From positions 1 through 64,000 of the forward strand of contig JAUIBX010000002.1 of NCBI GenBank assembly GCA_030427595.1: 64,000 nt of DNA, read 5' to 3'. The position numbers were made by a program, and so were the translations under genes. A model generated the notes under the pieces. It searched no databases. It was given only the letters and a program-made list of their open reading frames with translations, and was not told the DNA's origin. Source of the stretch: Bacteriovoracia bacterium. Lineage in GTDB: Bacteria; Bdellovibrionota; Bacteriovoracia; Bacteriovoracales; Bacteriovoracaceae. This document shows, in pieces, positions 29,546-39,374 of this stretch; the stretch's first letter is position 1; every line of letters starts with the position of its first letter.

Positions 29546-30993
29546 ATATTCGCATTAAAAAATCTCAACCAAAAAGAATAATGATTGTGAATAGAGGGGA
29601 GATTGCCTCTCGAGTCGCTAAGGCCTGTCGTGAGCTTGGCCATACTGCCGTTGGTCTTTGGACAGATAATGAACCGAGTGCAGCTCACCTTGAGTTCTGT
29701 GATGAGTGGGTTCATTTGGAAGGCTCATCAAATGCTGAAACCTACCTCAATATTGAAAAAATCGTTTCTTTAGCTAAAGAGCACAATATTGATGGTATTC
29801 ACCCTGGCTATGGTTTTCTCTCTGAAAATGGAAAGTTTGCTGATGCTCTTCATGATGCTGGCATTACTTTCATCGGTCCTCATAAAGAAGCCATTAGAGT
29901 CATGGGGGATAAGGCGACTTCAAAGGCCCTCGCTCGTGATGCGGGTGTTCCCGTTGTTCCCGGTACAGCAGAGGCTGTGCCAAGTGTGGAAGAAGCCTTA
30001 AAGGTTGCTAATGATATTGGTTACCCTGTTCTTCTAAAGGCCGTTGCTGGTGGTGGTGGCCGAGGGATGAGAGCATGTGCCAATGACGAAGAAGTGAAGA
30101 AACAATTTGAGGCCGTTGGTAGGGAGTCAAAAGCGGCTTTTGGCAACGGTGACCTTCTTGTCGAAAAGCTTATCGTTAATCCTCACCATATCGAAGTTCA
30201 GATTATGGCGGATAAGAACGGTAATGTGTTTCATTTCTTTGAAAGAGAGTGTTCTATTCAAAGGCGCCACCAAAAAATTATCGAAGAGGCTCCATCTCCC
30301 TTTATTGGAAGTGATGAAGAATTAAGGCAAAGAGTTTGTGAAACGGCAGTTCAACTGGCGAAGGCCGTAAATTATGACAGTGCCGGCACTGTTGAATTCA
30401 TTATGGGAGAAGATAAGAACTTCTACTTCCTTGAGATGAATACACGAATTCAAGTTGAGCATCCTATTACTGAAGAAATAACAGGGGTTGATTTAATCAT
30501 CTGTATGATCCAGTCTGCGTTTGGTGAAGATCTCCAGATCCCTAATCAAGAATGGATTAAGAAAACAGGACACGCCATTGAGTGTAGAATCTGTGCTGAG
30601 GACCCTATTACTATGCTACCTGCTCCAGGAGTCGTCACAGGGTTTGAAACAAATTTTCCTCAAGGTGTTCGCTTTGATCATTGTCTTTATCGTGGATTAA
30701 ACGTCACTCCTGACTTTGATCCTATGGTTGGAAAGCTTGTGGCAAAGGGACTTGTTAGAGACGTCGCTATTAGAAAAATGCGCTCAGCTCTAGATGGCCT
30801 CTACATTGAAGGGTTAAAGAATAATATTCCTCTTCACAAAGTTGTTATGGATGATCCTGTATTTAGTGAAGGGCAATATACAACAGATTACATCAAAGAG
30901 GTCTCTCCACAGGAGCGTATAGAGACTGATATGGACTTTGATTCTATTTACCGTAAATTGGCCGCTGCAGAAGCCAGAAACATGGGAATGTAA
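29542..30993 (+). CDS. Biotin carboxylase subunit of acyl-CoA carboxylase
   Basis: The product has 483 residues, an ATP-grasp enzyme that carboxylates biotin with bicarbonate and ATP. Key segments are the glycine-rich [12 protein letters not shown], the [21 protein letters not shown] block and [18 protein letters not shown] with the catalytic Glu and Arg. It lacks the fused BT/BCCP domains of animal PccA because BCCP is a separate downstream gene. The start overlaps the pccB stop (ATGA), and the stop abuts the next ATG (TAAATG). Confidence 0.93.
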   Translation: MNIRIKKSQPKRIMIVNRGEIASRVAKACRELGHTAVGLWTDNEPSAAHLEFCDEWVHLEGSSNAETYLNIEKIVSLAKEHNIDGIHPGYGFLSENGKFADALHDAGITFIGPHKEAIRVMGDKATSKALARDAGVPVVPGTAEAVPSVEEALKVANDIGYPVLLKAVAGGGGRGMRACANDEEVKKQFEAVGRESKAAFGNGDLLVEKLIVNPHHIEVQIMADKNGNVFHFFERECSIQRRHQKIIEEAPSPFIGSDEELRQRVCETAVQLAKAVNYDSAGTVEFIMGEDKNFYFLEMNTRIQVEHPITEEITGVDLIICMIQSAFGEDLQIPNQEWIKKTGHAIECRICAEDPITMLPAPGVVTGFETNFPQGVRFDHCLYRGLNVTPDFDPMVGKLVAKGLVRDVAIRKMRSALDGLYIEGLKNNIPLHKVVMDDPVFSEGQYTTDYIKEVSPQERIETDMDFDSIYRKLAAAEARNMGM

Positions 30994-31500
30994 ATGAGAA
31001 GTTATTTAATTGATTCAGACAATAATGAATTTATTATTGACCTCACCAAAACGATCAAGCATTCAAGTGAATTGGTAGAATTTGAGTTTTCCTCTATTAA
31101 AGATAATGAAATGTTAAACAAGCGTAATGTCTATATAAGGAAACTTGCCGGAAACTACTATTGCTCGTTTGATAATAAGGCATGGAGAAAGCTTGCGAGG
31201 CAACACGTTCCGAGAAAGATTCTCAATGTCGACAAAGTTTATGACCTCTATAGAGGCTATAAGCCTTCGGGGCTTTCTGCCGGAGCCACTGGCGATCTTT
31301 TAACTCAAATGCCTGGAAAGGTAGTTAAGCTAAATATCAAAGAAGGTGACACTGTTGAAGCAGGGGACTGCGTTTTAATTCTAGAGGCCATGAAAATGGA
31401 AAATGAGATTAAGACAAGTGTTGCCGGCACTGTTAAGGCCATTCATGTGAAAGAGGGCGATGCGCTTGAGTCTGGCGTCTTAATGGTGGAAATCGAATAA
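30994..31500 (+). CDS. Biotin carboxyl carrier protein of the acyl-CoA carboxylase
   Basis: The product has 168 residues. The C-terminal biotinyl domain (about residues 98-168) carries EAMKMEN, in which the central lysine is biotinylated. The first 95 residues resemble nothing I recognise with certainty and may form the BT-like interface with the two other subunits. It begins directly after the stop of the biotin carboxylase gene, so the three genes make one enzyme. It is followed 14 bases later by hflK. Confidence 0.9.
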   Translation: MRSYLIDSDNNEFIIDLTKTIKHSSELVEFEFSSIKDNEMLNKRNVYIRKLAGNYYCSFDNKAWRKLARQHVPRKILNVDKVYDLYRGYKPSGLSAGATGDLLTQMPGKVVKLNIKEGDTVEAGDCVLILEAMKMENEIKTSVAGTVKAIHVKEGDALESGVLMVEIE

Positions 31501-31514
31501 TCTAAGGAGTTCAT

Positions 31515-32489
31515 GTGAACGATTGGGATAGAGCTAAGGATGACATACGCAAGGGAGCCCGCTTTGTAGGACCGATTATTGCCATTCTTTTTATTATTGG
31601 GGCGGTGAGATCTAGTTTTTATACCGTGGACCCTGACGAAGAAGCCGTTATCATAAGGTTCGGTAAGTACGTGGGAACCTCTCAACCAGGACTTCACTTT
31701 AAGCTTCCTCTTGGAATCGACAGTGTCACTTTGGTTAAAACAAAGCGTGTTTTACAGCAAGAGTTTGGCTTTAGGACACGCAATACCTCAGGAAGACGAA
31801 CAAGTTACGATCAAAAGAATTTCGATACTGAGTCCCTTATGCTTACTGGGGATCTTAATGTCGCGGATGTTGAGTGGGTTGTTCAATATCAAATCTCAGA
31901 TCCTTTTAAGTACCTTTTTCAAACCTCTGCACCTGAAAGAAATATTCGCGATGTCTCAGAATCTATCATGAGAAGAGTTGTGGGGGATCGCGATGTTACC
32001 GAAGTTTTAACTACGGGTAGGGTGGAGATTGCAGGTGATGCAAAAGTTCTCATGCAAGAGGTTCTTGATAAGTATGATATGGGTGTAAAGGTCGTCACTG
32101 TAAAGCTTCAAGATGTGAACCCTCCAAATGTAGTTAAAAAATCCTTCAATGAAGTGAACGCTGCTAAACAAGAACAAGAAAAGGTTATTAATCAGGCCGA
32201 GGAAGCTTATAACCGAGTTATTCCTGAAGCCCGTGGTAAAGCCGAAAAGCTCATTAGTGAAGCTGAAGGTTTTGCTAAAGCAAAAGTGAATCAAGCGGAA
32301 GGTGACGCCAAGAAGTTTGAAGCAATCCTTAAAGAGTACAAAAGAGCTCCAAGTATTACTCGTAAGAGAATCTATCTCGAAACTATGGAGAGTATTTTAA
32401 AAAGAGTAGAAGACATCACCGTTGTCGACCCTTCAGTAAAAGGGGTTTTACCCGTATTCAATGGTAAAGGAGTTGTCAGTGGGCAGTAA
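31515..32489 (+). CDS. hflK: HflK, band-7/SPFH protease modulator
   Basis: The product has 324 residues, starts at GTG with AAGGAG upstream and has one N-terminal membrane helix (about residues 16-33). The SPFH domain follows (VDPDEEAVIIRFGKYV...PGLHFKLPLGID), then a charged coiled region rich in Lys/Glu/Ala. HflK with HflC forms a membrane cage around FtsH in other bacteria. The long glycine-rich cytoplasmic tail of E. coli HflK is missing. Its cotranscription with the carboxylase genes is unusual. Confidence 0.94.
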   Translation: MNDWDRAKDDIRKGARFVGPIIAILFIIGAVRSSFYTVDPDEEAVIIRFGKYVGTSQPGLHFKLPLGIDSVTLVKTKRVLQQEFGFRTRNTSGRRTSYDQKNFDTESLMLTGDLNVADVEWVVQYQISDPFKYLFQTSAPERNIRDVSESIMRRVVGDRDVTEVLTTGRVEIAGDAKVLMQEVLDKYDMGVKVVTVKLQDVNPPNVVKKSFNEVNAAKQEQEKVINQAEEAYNRVIPEARGKAEKLISEAEGFAKAKVNQAEGDAKKFEAILKEYKRAPSITRKRIYLETMESILKRVEDITVVDPSVKGVLPVFNGKGVVSGQ

Positions 32490-33456
32490 ATCAGCAATAA
32501 CCCTCATATTTTTTGTGGCCATTCTCATAGTTTTGAAAGGAACTTTCTTTGAGTTAAATGAAGGACGCCAGGCCATCATCACTCAATTTGGTAAGCCTAT
32601 TGGTGATCCCATTACTGAAGCTGGCCTTCATATTAAAACTCCCTTTATTCAAGAAGTACGCTTTGTCGACAAACGAATTCTCAGTTGGGATGGCTTTCCC
32701 AATCAAATCCCTACAAAGGATAAGAAGTACATTAAGGTCGATACAACTGCTCGATGGAGAGTTGTTGATGCGCTTAAATTTATCCAAACAGTAAGAAATG
32801 AGACTGGGGCAAGGGCCCGGTTGGATGCGATTCTCGATTCAGCAACTCGCGATGTCATTTCTAATCATAACCTTGTTGAAGCCGTAAGAAACTCCAACAG
32901 CATTATTGAGAAGATTGAGGAGAAAAAGGCATTAATTGAGAAGCTCAAAAAAGAAGGTAAGCCAGTCATTGAAGAAGGTGTTACCGGTGAAATTGAAAAA
33001 ATTAAAGTTGGACGAGAAAACCTAAGTGAAATGATTGTGAAGTCTGCTGAAAAGGAGCTTAAAGCTTTCGGTATTGCCCTTATTGATGTTCAGTTAAGAC
33101 GAATTAGTTATGAGCGATCAGTTGAGGCCAAGGTTTATGAAAGGATGACCTCTGAAAGACAAAGAATTGCCCAGAAAATTCGCTCAATAGGTCAGGGAGA
33201 AAAGGCCAAGATTGAGGGGCGTCTTCAGAGAGATTTGAGGGAAATTAAGTCACAGGCCTACAAGCAAGCTCAGATCATTCGAGGGAGTGGCGAGGCCAAA
33301 GCCCTTAAGATTTATGCTCAGTCACTTTCTAAAGACCCTAAGTTTTACTCTTTCCTCAAGACAATGGAAGTCTATAAAGACTCCATTCAAGAGCGTACAA
33401 AGTTTCTTATGAGTTCAGATGGTGAGCTCTTCAAGTTCTTTAAGAAGGCAGACTAG
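32479..33456 (+). CDS. hflC: HflC, band-7/SPFH protease modulator
   Basis: The product has about 325 residues. The GTG at 32479 is chosen because AAGGAG (32467-32472) is six bases upstream; an ATG at 32461 would lie before that SD. It overlaps the end of hflK by 11 bases, implying coupling. It has an N-terminal helix (ITLIFFVAILIVLKGTFF), the SPFH motif EGRQAIITQFGKPIGDP and a lysine/glutamate-rich insert near residues 145-185, as in other HflC proteins. Its stop overlaps the convergent speA stop in the palindrome CTAG. Confidence 0.94.
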   Translation: MGSKSAITLIFFVAILIVLKGTFFELNEGRQAIITQFGKPIGDPITEAGLHIKTPFIQEVRFVDKRILSWDGFPNQIPTKDKKYIKVDTTARWRVVDALKFIQTVRNETGARARLDAILDSATRDVISNHNLVEAVRNSNSIIEKIEEKKALIEKLKKEGKPVIEEGVTGEIEKIKVGRENLSEMIVKSAEKELKAFGIALIDVQLRRISYERSVEAKVYERMTSERQRIAQKIRSIGQGEKAKIEGRLQRDLREIKSQAYKQAQIIRGSGEAKALKIYAQSLSKDPKFYSFLKTMEVYKDSIQERTKFLMSSDGELFKFFKKAD

Positions 33457-35357
33457 TTTTTCAAATAGGTATAACTCGTGAGGCAGTCTTCATAGAAGTC
33501 GACCCACTTTACTCCAAGTCTGGGGGGAATTTTTCCCTCAGACACAATCTTAGAAACATTCTTCTTCATCTTTTGGGCCATATACTCAGGGTTATACTGC
33601 ATTGTTGAAAGAACACCTGATGCGGTATTGCCTTTGATGATTTCCTCTATATAGAAGCCTTGAGGGTCATCATTATCTCCGTAGACATGCACTTCATGGA
33701 GTCTCCCAAAGAGGTTATGCATATCCCCCATAACGTCTTGGTAAGCGCCTGTGAGAAAGAGGCCAACCAAGTATTCCTCGTCCTCTTTGAGATGGTGAAT
33801 GGCCATTGTCGGAGTGATCCCATCTCTATTGATGAACTTGCCTATGATTCCGTCACTATCACAAGTGATATCAGCAATGGAACAATTGGCATCAGGCTTT
33901 TCATTAAGTCGACTTATAGGCACAACTGGAAGAAGTTGATCAATGGCCCAATGGTCAGCAGCTGATTGGAACACTGAAAAGTTACAAAGGTACTGAGGGG
34001 CAAGTTTATTATCAAGCTCAGAGAGGGATTCGGGTACAAACTCCAGCATTTCAGAGAAGTTCATAATACCTTCCATGATTTGCCAGTAAAGAGTTTCAAT
34101 AACGGCCCTGTCTTTGAGGCTAATAACTCCTAGGTTAAAGGCACTCAAGGTCTGCTCTTTAATCTGTATCGCCTCATTATAAATTTCTTGAAAGTTATCT
34201 TCACCAATCACCCAGCTGTGCATTTCGCGCATATTCTTGATAAGCATATGCTCATTATCATTAACTTTGGTGTCGAAGTTGGGCTGGGTAACGCTGATCT
34301 TGTCAACGACATTCGTGATGACTAGAGAATGGTGTGCCGTAATTGCTCTACCACTTTCTGTGACGATATTGGGATGGGGGACATTTTCAATATCACAGAT
34401 TTGCTTAAGGCCATAGACAATATCAGCAACATATTCATTTAAAGTATAGTTTACGGATGAATCGGAAGACGACCGGCTTCCATCGTAGTCAATTCCCAGT
34501 CCGCCACCGGCGTCAAAGTATTCAAGTTGACAGCCTAGCTTGTGAAGCTGAGTAAAGACCCGTGCACCTTCTGTGATGGCCTCTTTAAAAGTTCTAATAT
34601 CTGAAATTTGAGATCCTATGTGAAAATGGAAAAGTTTAATACAGTCTTTGAGACCATATTCTTCCATTAGTTCCACAGCTCTAATCATTTCAGAAGTTGA
34701 AAGGCCAAACTTAGCACGATCTCCGGTAGACTTGGCCCATCTCCCTCTACTCTTAAGGGACATTTTTCCTCTAAGACCGATGAGTGGTTTAACTTGGTAC
34801 TCTTGAGAAAGTTTAAGGAGTTTTGGAAGTTCGGAAAACTTTTCTATGACGATGATGATTTTTCGCCCAAGCTGTCTGCCTAAAAGCGCAAGAGAGAGGT
34901 AATCTTCATCTTTATAGCCATTTAAAACAGTAATCGCCTCAGGGTTGGTGTTGTAGGCTAAAACAGAGAGAAGCTCCGGCTTTGAGCCTGCTTCGAGACC
35001 GAAGTTGAACTCTTCGCCTGCATCCACAATTTCTTCAACAACTTCTCTCATTTGGTTAACTTTAACGGGGTAGACGCCACAGTATTTACCGTTGTAGTTG
35101 GCCTCTTTAATAACCTCACTAAAGCTTTGATTAATTTTTCTGACTTGAGATCTAAGAATATCGTGGAAGCGTATAACTGCGGGAAGACTAACACCTTGAG
35201 AGCGCATCTCTTCTACGACTTCTCTTATATTAATACTTTTGGCTTCAGGAGATGGTTTAACAACTAAGTCGCCCTCTGGTGAAATATCAAAGTAACCTTC
35301 ACCCCAAGTACTAATATTATATGTTTTTTCAGCTTCTTCTCTTGTCCATTCGTTCAT
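33453..35357 (-). CDS. speA: Biosynthetic arginine decarboxylase
   Basis: The product has 634 residues, the usual size of the PLP-dependent SpeA class (alanine-racemase fold). It converts arginine to agmatine. Recognisable parts are VYPVKVNQMREVVEEI (PLP-lysine region), FHIGSQISDIRTF, FDAGGGLGIDYDGS and TESGRAITAHHS. It starts nine bases after the agmatinase stop, with AAGGA overlapping that stop, so speB-speA is an operon making putrescine. It converges on hflC with a four-base shared stop and no terminator. Confidence 0.96.
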   Translation of the reverse strand: MNEWTREEAEKTYNISTWGEGYFDISPEGDLVVKPSPEAKSINIREVVEEMRSQGVSLPAVIRFHDILRSQVRKINQSFSEVIKEANYNGKYCGVYPVKVNQMREVVEEIVDAGEEFNFGLEAGSKPELLSVLAYNTNPEAITVLNGYKDEDYLSLALLGRQLGRKIIIVIEKFSELPKLLKLSQEYQVKPLIGLRGKMSLKSRGRWAKSTGDRAKFGLSTSEMIRAVELMEEYGLKDCIKLFHFHIGSQISDIRTFKEAITEGARVFTQLHKLGCQLEYFDAGGGLGIDYDGSRSSSDSSVNYTLNEYVADIVYGLKQICDIENVPHPNIVTESGRAITAHHSLVITNVVDKISVTQPNFDTKVNDNEHMLIKNMREMHSWVIGEDNFQEIYNEAIQIKEQTLSAFNLGVISLKDRAVIETLYWQIMEGIMNFSEMLEFVPESLSELDNKLAPQYLCNFSVFQSAADHWAIDQLLPVVPISRLNEKPDANCSIADITCDSDGIIGKFINRDGITPTMAIHHLKEDEEYLVGLFLTGAYQDVMGDMHNLFGRLHEVHVYGDNDDPQGFYIEEIIKGNTASGVLSTMQYNPEYMAQKMKKNVSKIVSEGKIPPRLGVKWVDFYEDCLTSYTYLKN

Positions 35358-35366
35358 GATGGGTCC

Positions 35367-36269
35367 TTAGGTGTTGAGAGCAAGGATGGTTTCTCGTGTC
35401 ACTTTGGTGGCAAAAACATTACTATTTCCTGAGGCATCCAATGGCGGGGATAATTCAACAATATCCGCTCCTACAAAATTTTTGTGGCGAAGGATTTTCA
35501 TTAGCTTGATAAAGGAATGAAAGGTTTCACCACCTGCTTCAGGTGTTCCTGTTCCAGGCATATAGGCCGGGTCAAAATAGTCCAAGTCTAAAGTCAGGTA
35601 GATGGGACGATCTTTTGGTATATTTTCCACAGACTCAATAAAGTCATTAAGGCTGGTGCGTATTGTTTTATTTTCTCGCATCCATACATACTCATCTTTT
35701 GTACCTGAGCGAATACCATATTGAATGAGGTCATGTTTATCAGTCATATGGTCTAGGGCCCTTCTGATAATTGAGGCATGAGAATAGTGGTAACCCTCAT
35801 AACCATCCCTTAAATCAGCATGGGCATCGAGGTGTAAAAGAACTAGGTCCTCAAAGTTTTCAAGGTATCTTCTTATGGGAGCATAGGAAATGGAGTGTTC
35901 ACCACCCAAGGTCACAATTTTAATATTATCTCTTTTGAGGTCTACATTCGCAGTCCAGTTAAGAAAAGTATCTGTTGCTTTTTGCCAATTCGCCTCTTGA
36001 TTCTCACTATCTCCAACAGGAAGATTTCCTAAATCGTAGAGGTTTTTAAGATCTTCTAGGTCACAATCAAGGTAGGGGCTATAAGATTCGATACCAGTGC
36101 TGTCTTTTCTAATGGCATCTGGTCCCAGTTTTGTGCCCTTTCTAAAACAGGCCGTACCATCAAAACCAAAACCCACAAGATAGGTCCCGGGACCTGTGAT
36201 TTTTGGTGAAAAGTGAAAAAAATCGTAAGGGCCACAATCTGGCTTTATGGCATCGTCATGCAAATCCAT
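35367..36269 (-). CDS. speB: Agmatinase / ureohydrolase
   Basis: The product has about 300 residues and hydrolyses agmatine to putrescine and urea. Binuclear Mn ligands are visible in GGEHS, DAHADLRD, the HAS motif and DLDYFDP. I prefer the ATG at 36269, which has AGGA upstream; an ATG at 36290 lacks an SD and would add seven residues. It precedes speA, which supports agmatine as substrate, though ureohydrolases of other specificity look similar. A promoter lies at 36309-36336. Confidence 0.92.
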   Translation of the reverse strand: MDLHDDAIKPDCGPYDFFHFSPKITGPGTYLVGFGFDGTACFRKGTKLGPDAIRKDSTGIESYSPYLDCDLEDLKNLYDLGNLPVGDSENQEANWQKATDTFLNWTANVDLKRDNIKIVTLGGEHSISYAPIRRYLENFEDLVLLHLDAHADLRDGYEGYHYSHASIIRRALDHMTDKHDLIQYGIRSGTKDEYVWMRENKTIRTSLNDFIESVENIPKDRPIYLTLDLDYFDPAYMPGTGTPEAGGETFHSFIKLMKILRHKNFVGADIVELSPPLDASGNSNVFATKVTRETILALNT

Positions 36270-36308
36270 GGCTTTTTTCCTGCTTGGCATATAAAGAATA
36301 TTTTCAAC

Positions 36309-36336
36309 TATTTACCCTTTTTTAGAGTTTTCGCAA
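36309..36336 (-). promoter_or_regulatory. Putative promoter of speB-speA
   Basis: On the minus strand TTGCGA (36331-36336) and TAAATA (36309-36314) are 16 bases apart, placed about 35 bases upstream of the preferred speB start. The gap 36270-36458 also contains the 15-bp palindrome CTGAAA-TAG-TTTCAG at 36365-36379. The promoter for the divergent gene was not clearly recognised. Confidence 0.45.
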
Positions 36337-36458
36337 ACCACTATAAAGTAGCATTCGGTAGGCCCTGAAATAGTTTCAGAAGGTAAGTTTTTCAAAAAAC
36401 CCATAAATAGCTGGAATACGACCCTTTTTTAAGTAATAATGCGCTGCAAAAGGGGTGG

Positions 36459-38393
36459 GTGTTGAAAAAGACACATCTTTCATTGGCCATAACACTGCTC
36501 TCTTTGCCTCTTTTTGCGCAGGAGAATAATTTCTTTGATTTCTTCAATGAAGAGATGGCCCCTAAAATTGAGGTCAATATCAAGACCCTCAATTATGAGA
36601 GAAAGGAGGACCGGGATCAGTCCCAGGGTCATTTTTCATTCGATAAGTTTCAAATCCTTTCTGAAAAAACAAATTTAAAGCTCCATAACGAGTCTCAATT
36701 CTACGATGCTGATATTTATCGGCGAGGAAAGATGATTGGATTTCATGGTCCAGCAGCTTCGTTTGTCTACCAGTTAAGGGATCAGGACTTTAAATATGTT
36801 GATTCCTTTCAATGGATGACCATGAATAATGTCTATTACTTTATGGATCGAAACGAAATTATCCTTCAGGGTAAGAACTTTGCCATGAGAGAACCTCAGA
36901 CAATGCTCCTTACAAATGATTTTAAACTGAATTGTGATAGACACCCCGATTATCTTTTAAATGACGGGGATGGCTTTATTGCTGGCTGTTTTAATTATGG
37001 CTTTGCTAGTGCACTGGATAATCAAGGAATCTCTTCAGATTTTAGATTTTTTGATGAAAGTGGAAAGAAGCTTATTGATTTAAAAGGATATTTTAAAAGA
37101 ATAGATTTTCAGCAAGAAGCGATTGATGCTGACATTACAAGTTTGACTTCTAACTTTAGTGATGAAGTTCTTCTTAATGCTACAGATATAAAGCTAGCGT
37201 GTGAGAAACCACGTGATGTTGTTTCAGTCACCCCAGAAAAACTGGTTGTTCCTTGTTTAGACAATATTAGTATAGAAGGCAACTTCTTGGGGGCGGAGTT
37301 TTTAGAGGATAATGACGAATTAACCATTCTCAATCCTAGAATAACACATGAAGACAAAACTCTAACGATTGATCATAGTGATATTAGGTATAAGGCGAAA
37401 GAGTCTGAGTTTAAGCTAAGTAATTCAATCCTAAGATGTAAGACACCTGAAAAAGGTAATGTGATTGAGGTTGAGACTTTTTTAAGTGGTTGCTTAAATG
37501 ACTCTGAACTCTTTAAAAAAGAAGAAGATGTTTCGTTTGAATTCAAAGTCACAGAGACAGAACCTAAACCCTTTGAGCTAATCGTTGGGGGAGATGTTCA
37601 GTCCTTTCAGGTAAATTCTGAAAGGTTAAATATGACTTCTGATAAATTGAAGTTGGAAATAGATAAGAGTATTTTTATCGATTTCAATCAGATCAATCTA
37701 GATTGTCAGAAAGAAGAAGGTTTGAGCCAGTTTGATGCCAAGGCCATGCTTACTCACTGTAAGAAGGATATGGTGATTGGTCTTGATACCTTTTCACTTA
37801 AAGATTTTATTGATCCAAGAAATCCTGTACTTGTAAAGACTCATCCTTCAGTTGTTAAAAACCGTGATGAGCTTCTTCACATTGAGCTTCCAGAGTTGAA
37901 GTTGGTTGATCAAGAAGACTTAACGCTCATGGAGAATGTGAAGATTCTTTGTAAAACCGAAAATAACGAAGATGTTTTCATCCCAAATGAAATTATCGGA
38001 GCCTGCGTAAAAAGAGGTCAAATTAATATAGATAAGATCTTTACAGATGACTCAAACCTTTCCGTTTCTACTTTAACAAACCCTCAAACAAATATTGATA
38101 ATGTTCAGGTAGAAAAGAAAAAAGCTAAGATCTTTGATGTCAACCTGATCACTCAAGATGGGAAGATATATGGAAAGGTGATGATACGCTTTCTTGGTAT
38201 GAAGTCGGAAGTTACTTTTTCAGGACCGATTTCATGGGATATAGAAAAAGAGGTTTTGACGATAAAAGTGGAAAACTCACGGCTGCCTTTGGGCATAAAA
38301 TCAGAAAATATTTTTATGTTCTTTCTTAAGAAAATGCTTGTGGCCGAGATGATCACTTATGAAAAGGATAAGACCATAAAGATTTCTCTTTAA
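36459..38393 (+). CDS. Exported protein with five C-x17-C repeats, function unknown
   Basis: The product has 644 residues. It starts at GTG (or TTG at 36462) after AGGGG, with a Sec signal peptide of about 20 residues (SLAITLLSLPLFA). I do not recognise the family. Five cysteine pairs have exactly 17 residues between them: C159/C177, C248/C266, C327/C345, C416/C434 and C498/C516. Each first Cys follows a beta-like hydrophobic strand (KLNC, KLAC, LRC, LDC, ILC). Pair-to-pair distances are 89, 79, 89 and 82. These are the only regularly spaced cysteines, so five disulfide-closed beta modules are likely. The C-terminal 70 residues (MIRFLGMKSEVTFSGPISW...) differ. It converges on meaB. Confidence 0.8.
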   Translation: MLKKTHLSLAITLLSLPLFAQENNFFDFFNEEMAPKIEVNIKTLNYERKEDRDQSQGHFSFDKFQILSEKTNLKLHNESQFYDADIYRRGKMIGFHGPAASFVYQLRDQDFKYVDSFQWMTMNNVYYFMDRNEIILQGKNFAMREPQTMLLTNDFKLNCDRHPDYLLNDGDGFIAGCFNYGFASALDNQGISSDFRFFDESGKKLIDLKGYFKRIDFQQEAIDADITSLTSNFSDEVLLNATDIKLACEKPRDVVSVTPEKLVVPCLDNISIEGNFLGAEFLEDNDELTILNPRITHEDKTLTIDHSDIRYKAKESEFKLSNSILRCKTPEKGNVIEVETFLSGCLNDSELFKKEEDVSFEFKVTETEPKPFELIVGGDVQSFQVNSERLNMTSDKLKLEIDKSIFIDFNQINLDCQKEEGLSQFDAKAMLTHCKKDMVIGLDTFSLKDFIDPRNPVLVKTHPSVVKNRDELLHIELPELKLVDQEDLTLMENVKILCKTENNEDVFIPNEIIGACVKRGQINIDKIFTDDSNLSVSTLTNPQTNIDNVQVEKKKAKIFDVNLITQDGKIYGKVMIRFLGMKSEVTFSGPISWDIEKEVLTIKVENSRLPLGIKSENIFMFFLKKMLVAEMITYEKDKTIKISL

Positions 38394-38396
38394 GGC

Positions 38397-39374
38397 TTAG
38401 AGCTTTTCTTTAATAAGTTTAATCATCTCACTAGAGGCTTCTCTTACAGTCGCCTTACCATCTTGAACATTTTTACGAATTTTCTCAAACTGAGAATTGA
38501 GAGAACTATTTTCTTTTATTTCTTGAAATAGCCTCTCTTGAAATAGGCTATCAAGCCAAGATTGAGACTGCTCTTTCCTATTAGATTCAAAATGACCGCT
38601 CTTTTTTGAATCCTCATCAAATGAGCTTAGAGCCTCTTTAATTTCTTCAAAGCCTGTTTTTTCTAAAGAGCTACAATTTAAGACCATTGGGCTCCAGAAC
38701 CTTTCCTTCTTAATAATATGAAGAGCGTTTTGATACGTCGTCTTGGCATTTTCGGCGAGGATTTTAGTATCACCATCGGCCTTATTGATAATGAGAAGAT
38801 CAGCGAGTTCAATAATACCCTTCTTAATACCTTGAAGTTCATCACCTGTGTTGGGGACCATAAGCACCATAAAGAGGTCAACCATCGATGATACTTGGTA
38901 TTCCGACTGACCTACGCCGACTGTTTCAATTAAAACAATATCGTAACCAGCTGCTTCACAAAGGAAAATAGACTCTCTTGTTTTGGCGGTAACACCACCA
39001 AGGCTGCCTGTTGTTGGTGATGGCCTAATAAAGGCATCTTTATTTTGGGAGAGTTCTTCCATGCGGGTTTTGTCCCCAAGAATACTACCTCCGGAAATAG
39101 GCGAGCTGGGATCTACAGCGAGGACAGCAACTTTATGACCGGCCTTTATAAGTTGGAGGCCTAGTACTTCAATAAAACTAGATTTGCCTACGCCGGGAAT
39201 ACCAGAAATACCGATCCTCAGGCTATTTCCGCTTTTTGGGATAATGTCTTTAAGGAGCTTTTCGGCCATTTCTCTGTCTGTTGGTCGATGAGACTCCACC
39301 AGAGTGATGGCCTTAGCAAGTGCTCTGCGGTCACCTTTTAGAAGGTTGCTTTTTATTTCTTTCCAGTCTTTCAC
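38397..39374 (-). CDS. meaB: Methylmalonyl-CoA mutase-associated GTPase MeaB/ArgK
   Basis: The product has 325 residues. It protects and reloads methylmalonyl-CoA mutase with adenosylcobalamin. The G1 P-loop [32 protein letters not shown], and [12 protein letters not shown] match MeaB/ArgK (G3 family); NKADGD is the base-recognition motif. It starts at GTG, overlapping the mutase stop as GTGA, so the two are translated together. An earlier name, arginine/ornithine transport ATPase, is now regarded as wrong. Confidence 0.95.
   Translation of the reverse strand: MKDWKEIKSNLLKGDRRALAKAITLVESHRPTDREMAEKLLKDIIPKSGNSLRIGISGIPGVGKSSFIEVLGLQLIKAGHKVAVLAVDPSSPISGGSILGDKTRMEELSQNKDAFIRPSPTTGSLGGVTAKTRESIFLCEAAGYDIVLIETVGVGQSEYQVSSMVDLFMVLMVPNTGDELQGIKKGIIELADLLIINKADGDTKILAENAKTTYQNALHIIKKERFWSPMVLNCSSLEKTGFEEIKEALSSFDEDSKKSGHFESNRKEQSQSWLDSLFQERLFQEIKENSSLNSQFEKIRKNVQDGKATVREASSEMIKLIKEKL

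Noticed and set aside
32461-32478. hflC start at ATG 32461
   Set aside because: The SD AAGGAG lies downstream of it, giving clear preference to GTG 32479.
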